Shown: piece by piece, positions 1-12,300 of the stretch
Position numbering within the stretch: the stretch's first letter is position 1
How the letters are laid out: every line of letters begins with the position of its first letter
DNA from: Ptiloglossa arizonensis
Taxonomy: Eukaryota > Arthropoda > Insecta > Hymenoptera > Colletidae
Reading direction: 5' to 3'
NCBI RefSeq assembly: GCF_051014685.1
Contig: NC_135051.1
Coordinates: 10,373,557-10,437,556, forward strand
Length of the DNA: 64,000 nt
The notes under the pieces: generated by a model
Seen by the model: the letters and a program-made list of their open reading frames with translations, nothing else
Databases searched by the model: none
Told to the model about the DNA's origin: nothing
Position numbers and translations under genes: made by a program

Positions 1-3000
1 CGGAGTGTCGTATTCCAGGTTCTCCGAGCAGCCACGAAACCTACGCGAACACCTAGATCCTACGAAAACCTACGTCCTACAGAGAGATAAAAAATATCTT
101 CTCGCAATGCATCCGGGAAGACTCTTGTCGAAGATCTCGGCATTCCATTGATCGCAAAGGTTATATCATAGTAAACTAATAGCTCGCACCGATCCACTTG
201 TGCAACCACTTGTCCATCAACGGGACAATTGAAGATTCAAAGGACTCGTGCCAATCGACCTCGCACAAGGCAAAAGAGGTCTCTCGGTTAAAAGAGTGAT
301 CGTGTCGCTGACATAGACATCGCTAGCTCCCGTGTCAACGTGGTAGCTCGTAGAATGCCGATTCTGGTCGCTGTTACGAATGTAAAAATAAAATACATCA
401 TCATCGTCGTCGTCGTCTGACTCGAATCGATCGAACGGCTCGAGAGTTAGGGACTCGTCGAGGTGTCTCGTAGCCGGTTCCGTCGTCATTGTCTCCTTAA
501 GGGAGAAACTTGGCGAGTCGTGGATAACTAGAGAAAGTTAACGAAACAACGTTGCGCCTCGATTTAAGACCCGAGAACGCGAGAAGTCACCCAACACCAA
601 GGATCGATCGAGGCACGCCGATGGCAATTTCAAAGCTTTCCTCGAAGCTGTTCAACGTCGGGCACGCGACTCCTTGAACCGAAGGGAAACATCGACGCCC
701 GTTGGTCCGTAACCGTGATAAAACGAAACTTGGTCGCAGAAAAGAATGGCACGGAAACCAGTGGTCGCGAACCAACCGCTAAGTGGTTCATGGCGATACA
801 CCGGCGACCCGTATTCGCGGAGGGAAAATCTCGTCCTTAACCTAGCTAGTTAATTCAGCGCCTTCACCTTTGCGCGATGTTATCGGCTTCCTCGCCGACT
901 GGCAAAACAGGGGATTCGTGTTTAAAACGGATCCAAGACGACTCCAAGGTACATCGACCTTGAATCATATTTGCCGAAGATTGTACCGTAGGGTTAATTT
1001 TTCTTTTCGTCGAGCTATCGATTCGAGCGCAAACACGGAGTGGAAAGTTTGATTCTCCTTCTCTCGCGAGATTACCCTTATCCTCGTGGACCTGAGTCGC
1101 AAGACCTTCGCGAAGCTCCGCGGGCTGCTCCGAGGAATCGAAATTGGAGAGAACGGGGAGAGAAGGGAGGATGCGTTCGATGCATCGTAAAAATCTAAAA
1201 ATATGCTTGCTCGTGTATACTAACGTCTCGCGGTTCGCTCGCTAGCTGGTGGGCTGCAGCGTCGCGCGACTGGCCGGTTGCACTTAATTATCCGGAAAAT
1301 TTGCGCGACGACCCTCGGTTCCTCGTACGTGATCTCAAAGACGTCAGATTTTCGTCGGTCCGATTTTCCTACGATTTCATTTTTCATCGGAGGAGACTCG
1401 CGGTTCCGCACTCGGGGATCACGTTTACAGCCTCTGGGTAAAATTCACAAGGGATGGGGCGAGTTGCGGGAGAGTCTGCAGTGTTTCGCGTCCTTTGTCC
1501 AAATGGTACCGTCCCCGTGATCGAAAATACCCTAGATTTTCCGATGAAAATCGAAACGTGCTTTTCGCGACCGAGGAACTCGAAGTGCCGAGCGCCGGTC
1601 TCCCTTAGGCTAACGAAACTTTTCGATTTGTAACACACTGGTCCCCGAAATAGCGTCGACGGTAACAACGCGCGAATTGTGTAATTCCATCGCGCAGGAA
1701 CGAGAGACGGAAGAAGGTAAAGTATTTTCAAATCTCCTCGGGGAATTTGCGCGGAGGGGTCGAGGAGACGAGTTATTTGCGCGCAGTCTCGTTAGAAAAG
1801 CAAAGAAACGCCCACTTGAAAAGAGAAAACGTTTCTCGTTCGGCTCCGGGTTTCTATACACTGTAACCCCCGACGCCATCGTTCCTTAATTACAGGAATT
1901 GAACGAAAGCTTCCGTTGGAAATTGCGTTACTCAAAATATTACGTGTCCGTCCCAGATCGGGCGACACGCTTTCACGGAGGGGTTGCGGGGATGTGGGAA
2001 CAGAGAATGGCGTCTCCGTGTCTGGTGTTCTAGATACCGTCTTCGCGTTAATTTCCGAAAGAACGTTCTCCATCCGCGGATCCTTTCGCCAATCGAAATA
2101 CGGGACGGACAACGACTCGCGAATATCCATCGTGTCGGATTTACCTAAAATTCATCGAGGAAATTTACCCACGATACTGTACATTGTAATTTCATTGTCA
2201 GGAATGCGAGGTAAATTGTTAGAAAAAGAAAAGATAAAACTTACACTCGGAGAAATTGAGGGATCGCGAGGCCGAGCGTCCGTTGCAATATTTAATCGAG
2301 CGGTGTCGCGAGGATCTGGACGAGCGAAAAGCTCGTCAGGCGCGGTGAAATAATGCGCGTCGAGTGACCGCGAAATCGTGCGCAATCGCGACAACCGCGT
2401 AAGAAAAGACGTCGACTCGCGACTCGTATCGTTTCGATGCGATTACGATAACAGCCGCGGCAACCGGGACCGATTTCGATCGGTAAAATCGGGGAGAACC
2501 GAAGAATTGTTCCGCGGTGGATCGTTCGGTGAAAGGAAAGCGTCGAGGCTACGGAAAGGTATCCTGGAAAGCTCGAAGGAGAGACGACGGGGAGCTCGCG
2601 AGAGAAAGAGGCGAAGAGAGTGCACCGTGGAAAGGAGTCGCGGACTCAGAATGGGACAGGCTAAGCCACGTGACATACTCTATAGCGTTTCGTGCCGCAA
2701 CGCCCCGTATTGATCGAACGAGCATCAGCTGTACGGTTGCTGGTAGCGTTTACTCGTACCTAGCCGTCTGCTGGTCCGACCAACACTGCCCACGATCACT
2801 GTCACGACCAACAATTCCTTGTGCCTCGCCGCTCTTTCCTCCCCTTCTTTCTTAAATCCATCTTAACCTTACGACCACGCCGAGGCCCGTACACCACCAC
2901 CACCACCACCACCACCACCACCACCACCACCCCCGGTAAAAGTGCTCGTTCACCAAGAGCTTACCCGTACACGCCCTTTGTAACGTTATACCGAGGGAGG

Positions 3001-6000
3001 GGATACGGGTGGCGACGGTCGTAGTTGTAATTTTCTGCTCTCTCCGTTCTTTCAAAATTTATCCCACGAACGTTGATCGAGTCGACTCTCGGACGATACC
3101 TTTTAAAAGATGTTTCCGCTCAACGTCGAGTAAATTCGAGGGAACGGTTCGAATAACGAAATTCGAAACGGTGGGTCGAAAATTTCCAGAGGTACGTGTT
3201 TTCGAACACTCGATAACCGCAACGAGCAACGGCTAGATTCGTTATCGTTTTATAAATACGATATCGAAATAATTTCGAAAGTCCAAGCTCGGTCGTTTCA
3301 ATATCGTGGAACCTCTGGATCGACGATCTTGAAGATTTCGAGAGCGGAGAGCACACGGGATAACCGTGCGCGTACCGGTCCTTTGGAAGTAGGAAAGGAT
3401 ACGGTATTACGTCAGCAGCCACCGGGTACAGCGAACCAGCTGCGAGCGCACTTCGAAAATGACGAAAGGAGACCGAGGACCAAGTTATTCTCGTTAAAAG
3501 ACACATTTTATGGGTGTGCGCAATTTACGCGATTTCGCAGCCGAGCGAGTTTCGCAAAGCGCTCGAACGAAACGATTTATCGATAATTTCCCGCGAGAAA
3601 TAAGCCGGTGGAACAAGAGGCGGCAGAGGTAGCGGTAAAAGTGATTAATAAGCGGCACCGTATAAGTAAACCGAAAGAATATCGTTGCTGTCGGGAGCGC
3701 AGCGGCCGCTAGGTTCTTAAATGGATCGCTACGCCCGGTAACCTGATTATCGCCAGGCTTTTCCGACGTAGATTATTCTCTAAGCTGCGACTATCGGTCG
3801 GGGATTAATTCACTTTCTCGTAAATTATAAAGAAAATTGAAAATCCCAAGGCGCGTTGTTGCGATCTCGTTGATCCCGGGAGGGAGACATCGATCCGCCT
3901 TCGTTTTATATCTTCGTTTATTATTGTAAACGATCGTAGCTTTTATAGACGGCAGGGGGTTATTACACGCGCAAAACTAAAGAGATACGTTAAAAGAGAA
4001 GAATCTTTTAGCTCGGGTGTTTACCGATAAACTGGGAACGGCATGCTCGCGATACTTTCCTCTTGCATTACATTGTCCAGCGAAACCAAATTTTCGCTCT
4101 TTCTTTTCCAAAAATATCGGATCGGTTTTTACACCTAGAATAACCGCCTCGTCCTCCCTGCACACTTATACGTACGCGGGAAATTGGAAAAAAGAAAATA
4201 AACTCGTGGGACAGGTACGCGGAAAGTATGGGAAATCGATAAAGTACAGCGAGCCGAGGATTAAAATTAGTCCGTGGGTGATCCATTTATTTATCACGCG
4301 TTTAAAAGTATCTCTATACGGAGTGTCTCCGATGAAAGAGATTCCCTCGCTCGTGCAGAAGACCGTAATTAAGTTCTTCTAATAAAATTTACCAATGGTC
4401 TTGAAAGGGATTTTCTTCCGCGTGGTTCCTCCTTCGAAATCGTTTCAACGAATATTGTTCGCGTCGTTAAAAACAGAGGAGACGGTTTCCTTCGATCGAG
4501 ACCTAACCACGATTTTCTCCGTTAGAATTGCAATTGGAATCTGGACGACAACTTCTTACGTTTGAACAGCGTTTCGAACCGCATATTTTTTCACGCCGCG
4601 CTGTTTATCCCGCTGTTAAAATGAAAAATCGTGGGTTATCCAGCGGCGAATCACGGCCGGATAAACCAGGTGGACAGTTTCGCTGGGAAAGCGCGATTCG
4701 ATGAAATAATCGAGCCTGGAATTCAATGAACCGGCCGATGTCGATTTTCGCGATACACATCGAGTCCGGTGAATTACGTATTCGTGGAAATATTGGTTTT
4801 CGGAGATTGCCGGCCGAGCTTGGGTCCCGTTGACCGATTCTCTTTCCGATTTCCTTGCAAAACGGGAGCAGAGTTTACGGAGGAGGTCCTATCCTATCCT
4901 CGGTATTGAACAACGATCGACGAACGAGCCGTATTAGCTTGCAAGGAATCTGTCGCATCGTCGCTGAAAAACTAACGGAGCACCGTTCGATCTCTACGAG
5001 CGGGAAACGATTCTTTTTCCTTAAACAAACATCGAACGAAAAGAAAACATTGGATCACGTGACACGTAAGGAGAACGAGTTCCATTTGTATTCGTTAGGT
5101 ACAAGAACGCGCACACTTTCGTCCAAAGTTCCATCCTATCGGCGTTAAATATAATAGTTTTCGCGATCTGCCGAACGACTCGGTCCGAGGTATTCGTCCC
5201 CTGTTTCACCGAGTCACGAGGAGCCATTATTTTCTCGACGCAAATACTTTTTTCTCGGGGGTTCGGTCCCTGGGGAAAAGCGGAGTCCCGTTTGAACGAA
5301 TGAATTTTTCCTCTTCGTCCTTGTTTGCGCGTTCCTGGTTCCCTCCCCCGGGGCGTTCCGCGTTTCCACTTACCGTGGTGGTCGTCCACCCTAATTAAGC
5401 GTGAACAAGTTTCACAAGTGATCTTCGAACGACTTTGCGATTCCGGCAAACGCGTCGACGAGAATAGAAATATCCGTATCGATTGGTCGTAGCCGCGCAA
5501 CTGGTTGATTCCCCGATGGTTCGCGTACGAGTCGCGCAACGCGTGGATTCAGCTGGCACGATTCAAGCGTTTACGAGGAGCAGACGCGCGTCGCGTTCTA
5601 AAAGCGCCTCGGGCCGATCATCGTGTCCACAGAAAGGAAAATGGGACCGAGGTAACCGAGAGCGGCCCCGAACACCTCGTCTGGCCTCGCCTGGCCTTGC
5701 ATCGTGCGAACTCGACGAAATATTCGTGCTCGGCCGAGAGGATCGAGTACGCGCAACGAAGCCGACAACCGGTCGTCCTGCGTGAAACATTGTACCGAAA
5801 ATGTGAAATAGAATTTTTGTCGCGTGCAGCTGTCTTTTCGGAGAAATGAATTTCGACCGACGTGTCTGTCCGTGATTCGGCACCCCTACTTACGTTGGCG
5901 CTACCATCGTCGATGGTAAACTCAAAGTTGATATCATCAACGATAGGTAATTCTAGGTGAGAAACTCGAACGAACGTGGCTCGGTTCCCGAGGAAATTCA

Positions 6001-9000
6001 GTTTGAATATTCTCGTGGCACGCGCATCGATCGAGGACGACTCGGGTCTGGGTTCCCACCATTGGCGCTTAAACGCACCGATCGAAGTAGAAGTAACGAG
6101 TAATGGACAGACACGCCGGACGAGTCGTTCTCGATCGCGCGCGTACCTGTTGAACGTTTGTCATTTTTCTCGGAAACAATGACTCCATCGAGGAGGCTTT
6201 GCTCGATAGTTTCGATTCATTTTCTCGCGTAGACCGTATTGCCATCTATACCACTCCGTATCGTCCTATTTACGAGCACTAAGAAGGTGCAACGAATAAT
6301 ATTATAACTCGGAAATTCGAGCAATTAATACCATATAGTTGGTATCATCGATCGCGAGTAGCCTCGTTTTCTCGTTAATTGGTAGATTCTCCTCGAAAAG
6401 TAAGACACTCGAAGAACGTGCACCGAGTCTGAAAAATCCTTACACGTTTATCTTTTCTCAATTTTGTTCTTCGTCGAGAGGTTTTTAGTCGCTGCGCTCT
6501 CGGTGTTTCGTTCGGTAGTAACCGGTTGCTTGAAATATTGAAGCTCCGTCGTCTTTGGGCAGTGTAACGGATGTGATATCGAGCGATTACGAGTAATCCG
6601 AGGAAAGTTCGTATTTCCATGGTCGTTATTAAAGTAAAACCGGAACTCCTTAGCTTCCAACGGTTCTCCGTTTTCTAAAGAGGTTCTCCCTCGCGGCTCG
6701 GCTAGCCAATTAAGACCGTTCTTAAATTCACCGGCAACGAAACCCAGTTAGCCGCAGCTGCACCGGGCGATCGTACTCAATTTCACCCTCTTGTACGCAG
6801 TGAACTCCTCGGGTGCGATCGCGGGTTTCGCAAACAGTTCGGAGCATCCGTGCCACGTAGATATTAGTTTCCGTTGTTATCGTCTCGTAGGTGGAACGGT
6901 GGCCGTGCGGGGATCACGGAGGAGGAGGAGGAGGACCCGGCACGCGAATGGATCGCGTTCGATTCTCCGAGGAACGGCGGCGATAAACGCGGTACGGTCA
7001 GGTTTCGCATTTCCCGATCCCAACCGTTTGCGCCGCAAAACGAGAAGGTTCGATTACTATATTCGAGAGAGCGCGAGACCAGAGAACGATAATTGCGCAT
7101 TCCCCGCGAGAGAAGATACGTAAAAACTGTACTTTGGAGTATCGTTCCAGTAGCTTACATTTTTAACCGTTTAACGTTACGAAACACTCTCTTCGTACGA
7201 ATTTCACTCAAAAGACGCAAGTACGGCTAACACTACCGGCCAGCAAACTCGAGCCCAGATACGATCTCGGTCCAAAAGACTTCCACTTCCTCGGGAAGAA
7301 TTCCATTTTCGAACCATGGAAAGGAAGGATCAATTTGGAAACCTTACCGCGTCTATTTCGCGTGGTCAGTTTCGTCGCGAGGGTATCTCCTCTGGGCGGA
7401 GAAGAAAAACCGATTCTTGAGTTTCGTCGGTGTCGAATTCCCGAGATCTCGTTACCCGCATCGATGCGAAAGATCCTCGATAGAGGGAGGGAGGGAGGGT
7501 AAGGTCTTCCGCGAAGTTGTACGACGCGGAACTCGCGTTTCAACTTTTTTCCTAGTTCGTTCCCGTACTCGGAGGGTCGAGAGGAATTTTCAATGACTCG
7601 AGGAAAAAAGAGAAAGGAGTTGGAAACGTTTCCCCCTCCTCGAAATACTTGACGAATCTCTGCGCAACAACGTGCTCGAAACGCGCCAGCGCGGACAACT
7701 TTGCGCTCCGAAGGTGTTGGACGCGACCGATAGGATCAGCCGTCGACAATACTTTGTAGAAAGTACGGAAATCGATGTTCGATTCTCGTACTTTGCACGT
7801 AAAATGTGAAAACGTCGTGGATACCGGGTAACGATGTTGGAATGGAAATATTAGCGACGCGAATCTGTTTCGAATCTGTTGGAGCAACGCTGGCACCTGG
7901 AACGGCACAGTGGACCAGGACCGTCCATGGCCAGACACCGAGGTTCGATCTACTTTGCGCTGCACGGAGTCGCCGAAAACCGTGTCTTCAGGCGCAACTC
8001 GAATCCAGGCTCACGACCCGGTAACCCGGTATACCCTGTTTCCGAGTATCGTGGTTCTTCGAAACTTTCGATTCGTATCGTACTTGGATCGCGATACTTT
8101 TGATTTTTAATTCTATTTCGATCAGTGGGTGTACCACCGTGTGCGCTACGTACGCAGCAACGATCGATTCGAGCCGGATCGACATTAAACGAGTTGTTTG
8201 TTCACAGAGAGGACGACGAAGGAACAACGGATACTAACTAGGGCGAGGACAAAATAAAAGGAGAATATTAGCGACCGGCAGGTCGCGTTTGTAACGCGAT
8301 TTCGGTGACCCTCTGGGACCGAAGAGGTAGAGGAAAGGGGACGTAAAAGGAGCACCCTAATATAGCCGTAATATCCGAGCTTCGAAATAGCAGGTCCCTT
8401 GTTTGGACTCTCGGCCCCTATTTGTCGGTTTCCGCCGGAAGGGATCGTCTGGCCAGGACGCCGGCCGTGTGTCGTTCGGGACGCACGTACACGAATCGGC
8501 CAACGGGGTCGTAGATCAAAAGTGTGTCCGCAGGTCTTTCGAGGGCAACCTTTCACCGTTCTATTAACGCGCTGGCTGCCGGGGTGTCTGTATACATACC
8601 GGCTGAACATTTCTCAGCCGTTTGTGTCGTCGGTCTTTTCGAGCCCGAAGAAAAGGGAAGAGTGTGATCCGCGCCAAGTAGTCTCCGCGCGATGAAAATT
8701 GATCGCACGCCTCACCTTGATACAATTTCCTTTTGGTCGCGCGAACACAAATTCCGTTTGCCCGCTCGACGAGACGCGTATAACTTGGAGAGAATCGAGG
8801 AAAGGCAAGATGGTTGAACCGTTTTACGAAGTGAACGGTGTTCGCATCGTATCGTATACCTTACACTCGGTACATCGATACGACACGATACACCGAAATG
8901 CTTCTACCACTTGATCGGTGCTGTCTTCCTCCGCTTTGTTTACACGTGGGATTCATTTGTCAGGCTACACCGTTCGTAAGCCTTCCACGCTCAAAAGAGA

Positions 9001-9136
9001 TAAGATCGCGGGGAAGCAGATCACCGGAGAATTTCCCTTTTATATTTTCGTTTTTACCCAGCCATGCCTACCCCGATGGGATCCGTTCCGATGGAACGGG
9101 GAATACTAATCACGGAAAACGTGCTTTCTGTTTCAG
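1..9136. other. 5' flank of the channel gene; no gene supported
   Basis: CpG-rich sequence with many short open frames on both strands, none with a recognisable domain or a chain of matching splice sites. The first coding exon of the downstream channel gene starts directly behind a splice acceptor, so at least one 5' untranslated exon and the promoter should lie here or further upstream; I could not locate them. A (CAC)n tract is at 2891-2930. Confidence 0.6.
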
Positions 9137-9146
9137 ATGACATAGA
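9137..9146 (+). promoter_or_regulatory. 5' leader end with splice acceptor and a two-codon uORF
   Basis: The sequence CTTTCTGTTTCAG ends at 9136, so this exon is entered by splicing. The leader then begins with ATGACATAG, a Met-Thr-stop upstream ORF that ends one base before the channel start codon at 9147. This could reduce initiation at the main start or work by reinitiation. Confidence 0.55.
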
Positions 9147-9307
9147 ATGGGTTGGGTGGCGCTAGGGCGGTGTGCGGGTGGTGGCGGCCGCCTCTCGTCC
9201 GTCCTCTCGCTGTCTCTCACCTCCCTCGCAAGCTCCCTCATCTTCACCATCCTCTGTATCCTCACACTTGCCCTCACTCTTGTCACTCTCGTGCGTGCCG
9301 AGGACAT
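9147..9307 (+). CDS. pHCl-1: pHCl-1 coding exon 1: signal peptide
   Basis: Starts at the ATG at 9147, the first in-frame Met after the acceptor. Encodes 53 residues plus two bases. A Gly/Arg n-region precedes a long Leu/Ser/Ile/Thr hydrophobic core, and a likely cleavage site lies around VRA/ED. The donor is AT followed by GTACGT; the split codon AT+C gives Ile in exon 2, continuing ...AEDIFEEGK. Confidence 0.8.
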
Positions 9308-12300
9308 GTACGTATTATCGAATACGATGATCACCAGTTTCAACGATCGACCATCTCTTAACTTCTCGATTCGCGACCGGATTCGAATCAATCGTCGTCG
9401 ATCGAACGATTTCAATCTTCAATATTTATGCAATTTTTTTCATTCTCTCGACGGACCGCATCGAGAAGCTAAGAATCGCAGATACACTAGCGTAGACGAA
9501 TTTTATTGCTTGCGATAGGATCGAGGGAGCGACATTATAGCGAGGATACCGGTACGATACGAAACAGATCGAGGCGTACTCGCCCATCGGATACGCGTGT
9601 TCTACGAAACGTTCAAAATTCCTTTACTTTTCTCGTTGCATGATCATAGAGAATCGCCATTAATGTCGCCTCGTTTCACGTTCGAAAAAGCTCTTATATA
9701 TTTGTTCTACGTTTAATACTACGCAAACTTGTCTCGTTATTAACTGGGACGCCGGTCGACGGGGACGGGGACGGGGACGGGGACGGGGACGGGGACGAGG
9801 AGGGGACTTGGCTCGTTCGAGTGTAAATTCGTGTGTCCCACGTGCTCGCGAACAACTCATCCTATGTACGTCAGTGTTTCGAATATTCTACGGTCGAGAC
9901 CATTAACCCGTTCGCATCTCGAAACGGATTTTTCCATTCGAATTTTACACGCACGTTTCTCTCTCGATCGTTGTAACGTTTCTAGTTTAGCGATTTTTCA
10001 AGACGAAACAGTGGCGCGACCAGCTCGGATCATCGGACGATTCGAACGGGTTAACGTACCGGCTGTAAATCGGGGTACCTCCGTGGTTCTCGCGTACGCG
10101 AATCGTATTTGTCGCAACCTCGAGAGTATCGAACGATAAACGAGGAAAAATCGAGCGCAATTGATCGAAAAGCTCCCTACGCTCGGCCGTCGTCCCGCAC
10201 GTTCAATTGCATCACGTTTGTACACGTTTAGCCCGAGTAGGCAAGTTTGGATAACCTAGTGATCGTGATCTAGCCACGATCGAAGCAACAGACGTTAATA
10301 TAGCGATTTACAGAATAATTCAGCGACGCTCGAAGGTAGAAGCTGTTTCCATATAGTGCGTTTTAGAGAGCTGTGTACATTCTCCAGATAATCCGTAGCT
10401 CGATTTTTTGTCACGTTTCATATATATATATATACTATTATCACACATATATGTGTCTATCTATGTGCGTATGTGTACATATAATATACATACGTATCTG
10501 TCAATCTATCTATCTATCTGTCTATCTATCTATCTATCTATGTATGTATGTATGTACGTATGCGTGTGTTAATACACACATATCTTTGTGGCCGTTGCAA
10601 GTATCGCAGTCCATCGAAAAATATGAACCCGTTCCTTCCGCGAGCGTTGCACACGGTGTGTCGAGTGCTGTGTGCTGTTCAAGGAGCCGCACAGATCTTA
10701 GGACACCTCGAAGGTCGAGTCAAGAGTAAATTGTATTTCGTCGAGGTACTCTTTTTAATCGCAATACACGGGAGAACGAGACACGCGTTTCCTTTTATTT
10801 CTACCGAAGGGAGATTCTCGTTACGAACACGTAACTCGTTGCCTCGAGGCAACGGAGATCGGTTTCAACGCGATCGGATCACGGCCGTTCACGAGCGACT
10901 TTTTTTCCTTCGTAATTGTCCAGTTCCGTAAAGGTCTCGAACTCGAGGTTCGAGCCACTGCCCTTGGACACGTTCTCTAGACACCTTCGTCACGGTAGAA
11001 CGATCGAAAACTCCCTACAGAATGGAAACAACGTTCAATGTTCGTTAACGATGCGATACGTTCGCGATTTTGATACGCAAGAGAGGCACTATTCGTTTCG
11101 AGAGTAATCTATCGATCGACCTTCGGGGTCCCTGGAAGACCGAGTTCGTTGCGTAAATGGAGAAAAAAAAATGCGGGAAAATTCGGCGCGGAAGTCGCAA
11201 GAATATCGCAGACGTGCCGATGGGTTCCGGGGCTAGCTACAATGCGTTGTGTTGCAGCTTCGAGGAGGGCAAGTCGGACAAGGAGATTCTGGACAACCTG
11301 CTGCTGTCGACGCGTTACGACAAGCGGCTTCTGCCCCCGGTCCAAGGTACACTGAGGCCCCCGCCCCACACCCGCCAAGACGACTACACCCCCGACTACC
11401 TCGTACCCAATCACCCCGACCATCCAGAGCACCTCGAACATCACCGGCACCGCTACCACCACACAGCACCACACAACCACAGCTCACTGCTCACCCCTCG
11501 TCAAAAGGGTACTCTATATAGAAATCGACCTGATCACGCTAAACCAGCACGAGAACGAAAACGAGAGCGAGCGGCGAACGAGAAAGAAACGAACGCCCCT
11601 GATTCTCTCGCATTGCTCCGACCGTCTCTACGAGCCCATGGTGTTTCTCCCCGCGCGTATGCGTGTTTGCGTGTTTGCGTGTTTGCGTGTTTGCGTGTTT
11701 CCGTGCCCGTCGTGACGAGTGCGCAACGAGTGCGGACAACGTAAAAACGAGGAACGAGGAGAGACAGATATTTACTGAGACCCGTTTCGAATCGCTTCGA
11801 GCGCTCGAGGTCTGCGCTAAATATTTTGGCCGTTCAAGGTCGTCCGCCTGCTACGAACTCGAACGAGACTCGAAAACCACCAGTTTCGCGATTCCGCTAG
11901 AGAAGCTATGATCGCTTTCGGGTACATGGCTCGCGTCTCGGATTTTCAGGTGAGTACACGCATTAACGGACGTCCGTAAACTACCGAGGAGATTTCTTCG
12001 CCTTCCACTTTCGCTCTTGTATATCGGTTCGTCACTGTTTCATCGTCGCTCGAGGTTCGTTTCTTCGCGCTCAGGTTCCTTACCGGCTTTGATCATTTAC
12101 AATGCTTCGCGTTCGTTCGAATGTATCGCAAGGTGTAACAATGTACGAAATACCGGGAACCGGAAAAGTTCCATTTGAAATTAGGCGCGTAATTTTCTAT
12201 CGAGAAATTTCATCGAGCGAATAATAGTTCCAGTCGAGGTTCCTCGAGTGCAAAGGGTTGAAAAGAACGGGAGACGGTAGGGTAGGTCGGTGAGAGTTAC

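Larger units (their letters stand above)
9308..11257 (+). other. pHCl-1 intron 1
   Basis: Non-coding. Holds a (GGGGAC)n tract at about 9761-9806 and TA/TATC/TATG microsatellites at about 10420-10580. Nothing else recognised. Confidence 0.7.

Noticed and set aside
217..489. Minus-strand open frame of 90 codons with an Asp7 run and a DTGAS string that resembles an aspartic protease motif
   Set aside because: No flap, second Asp region or flanking splice-compatible exons; the Asp run comes from a GAC/GAT triplet tract. Could be an exon of an unseen gene but is not supportable.
5021..5539. 172-codon minus-strand open frame
   Set aside because: Composition rich in Arg, Ser, Lys and Thr, as expected from random CpG-rich DNA; no domain recognised.
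10945..10970. Second B-box-like GGTTCGAGCC
   Set aside because: No matching arms upstream; CpG-rich DNA gives such strings by chance.
11347..11744. Continuation of the exon 2 open frame for ~130 codons
   Set aside because: Past the phase-compatible donor the sequence becomes a Pro/His-rich, then Arg/Lys/Glu-rich frame and an octamer repeat; exon 3 continues the channel fold.
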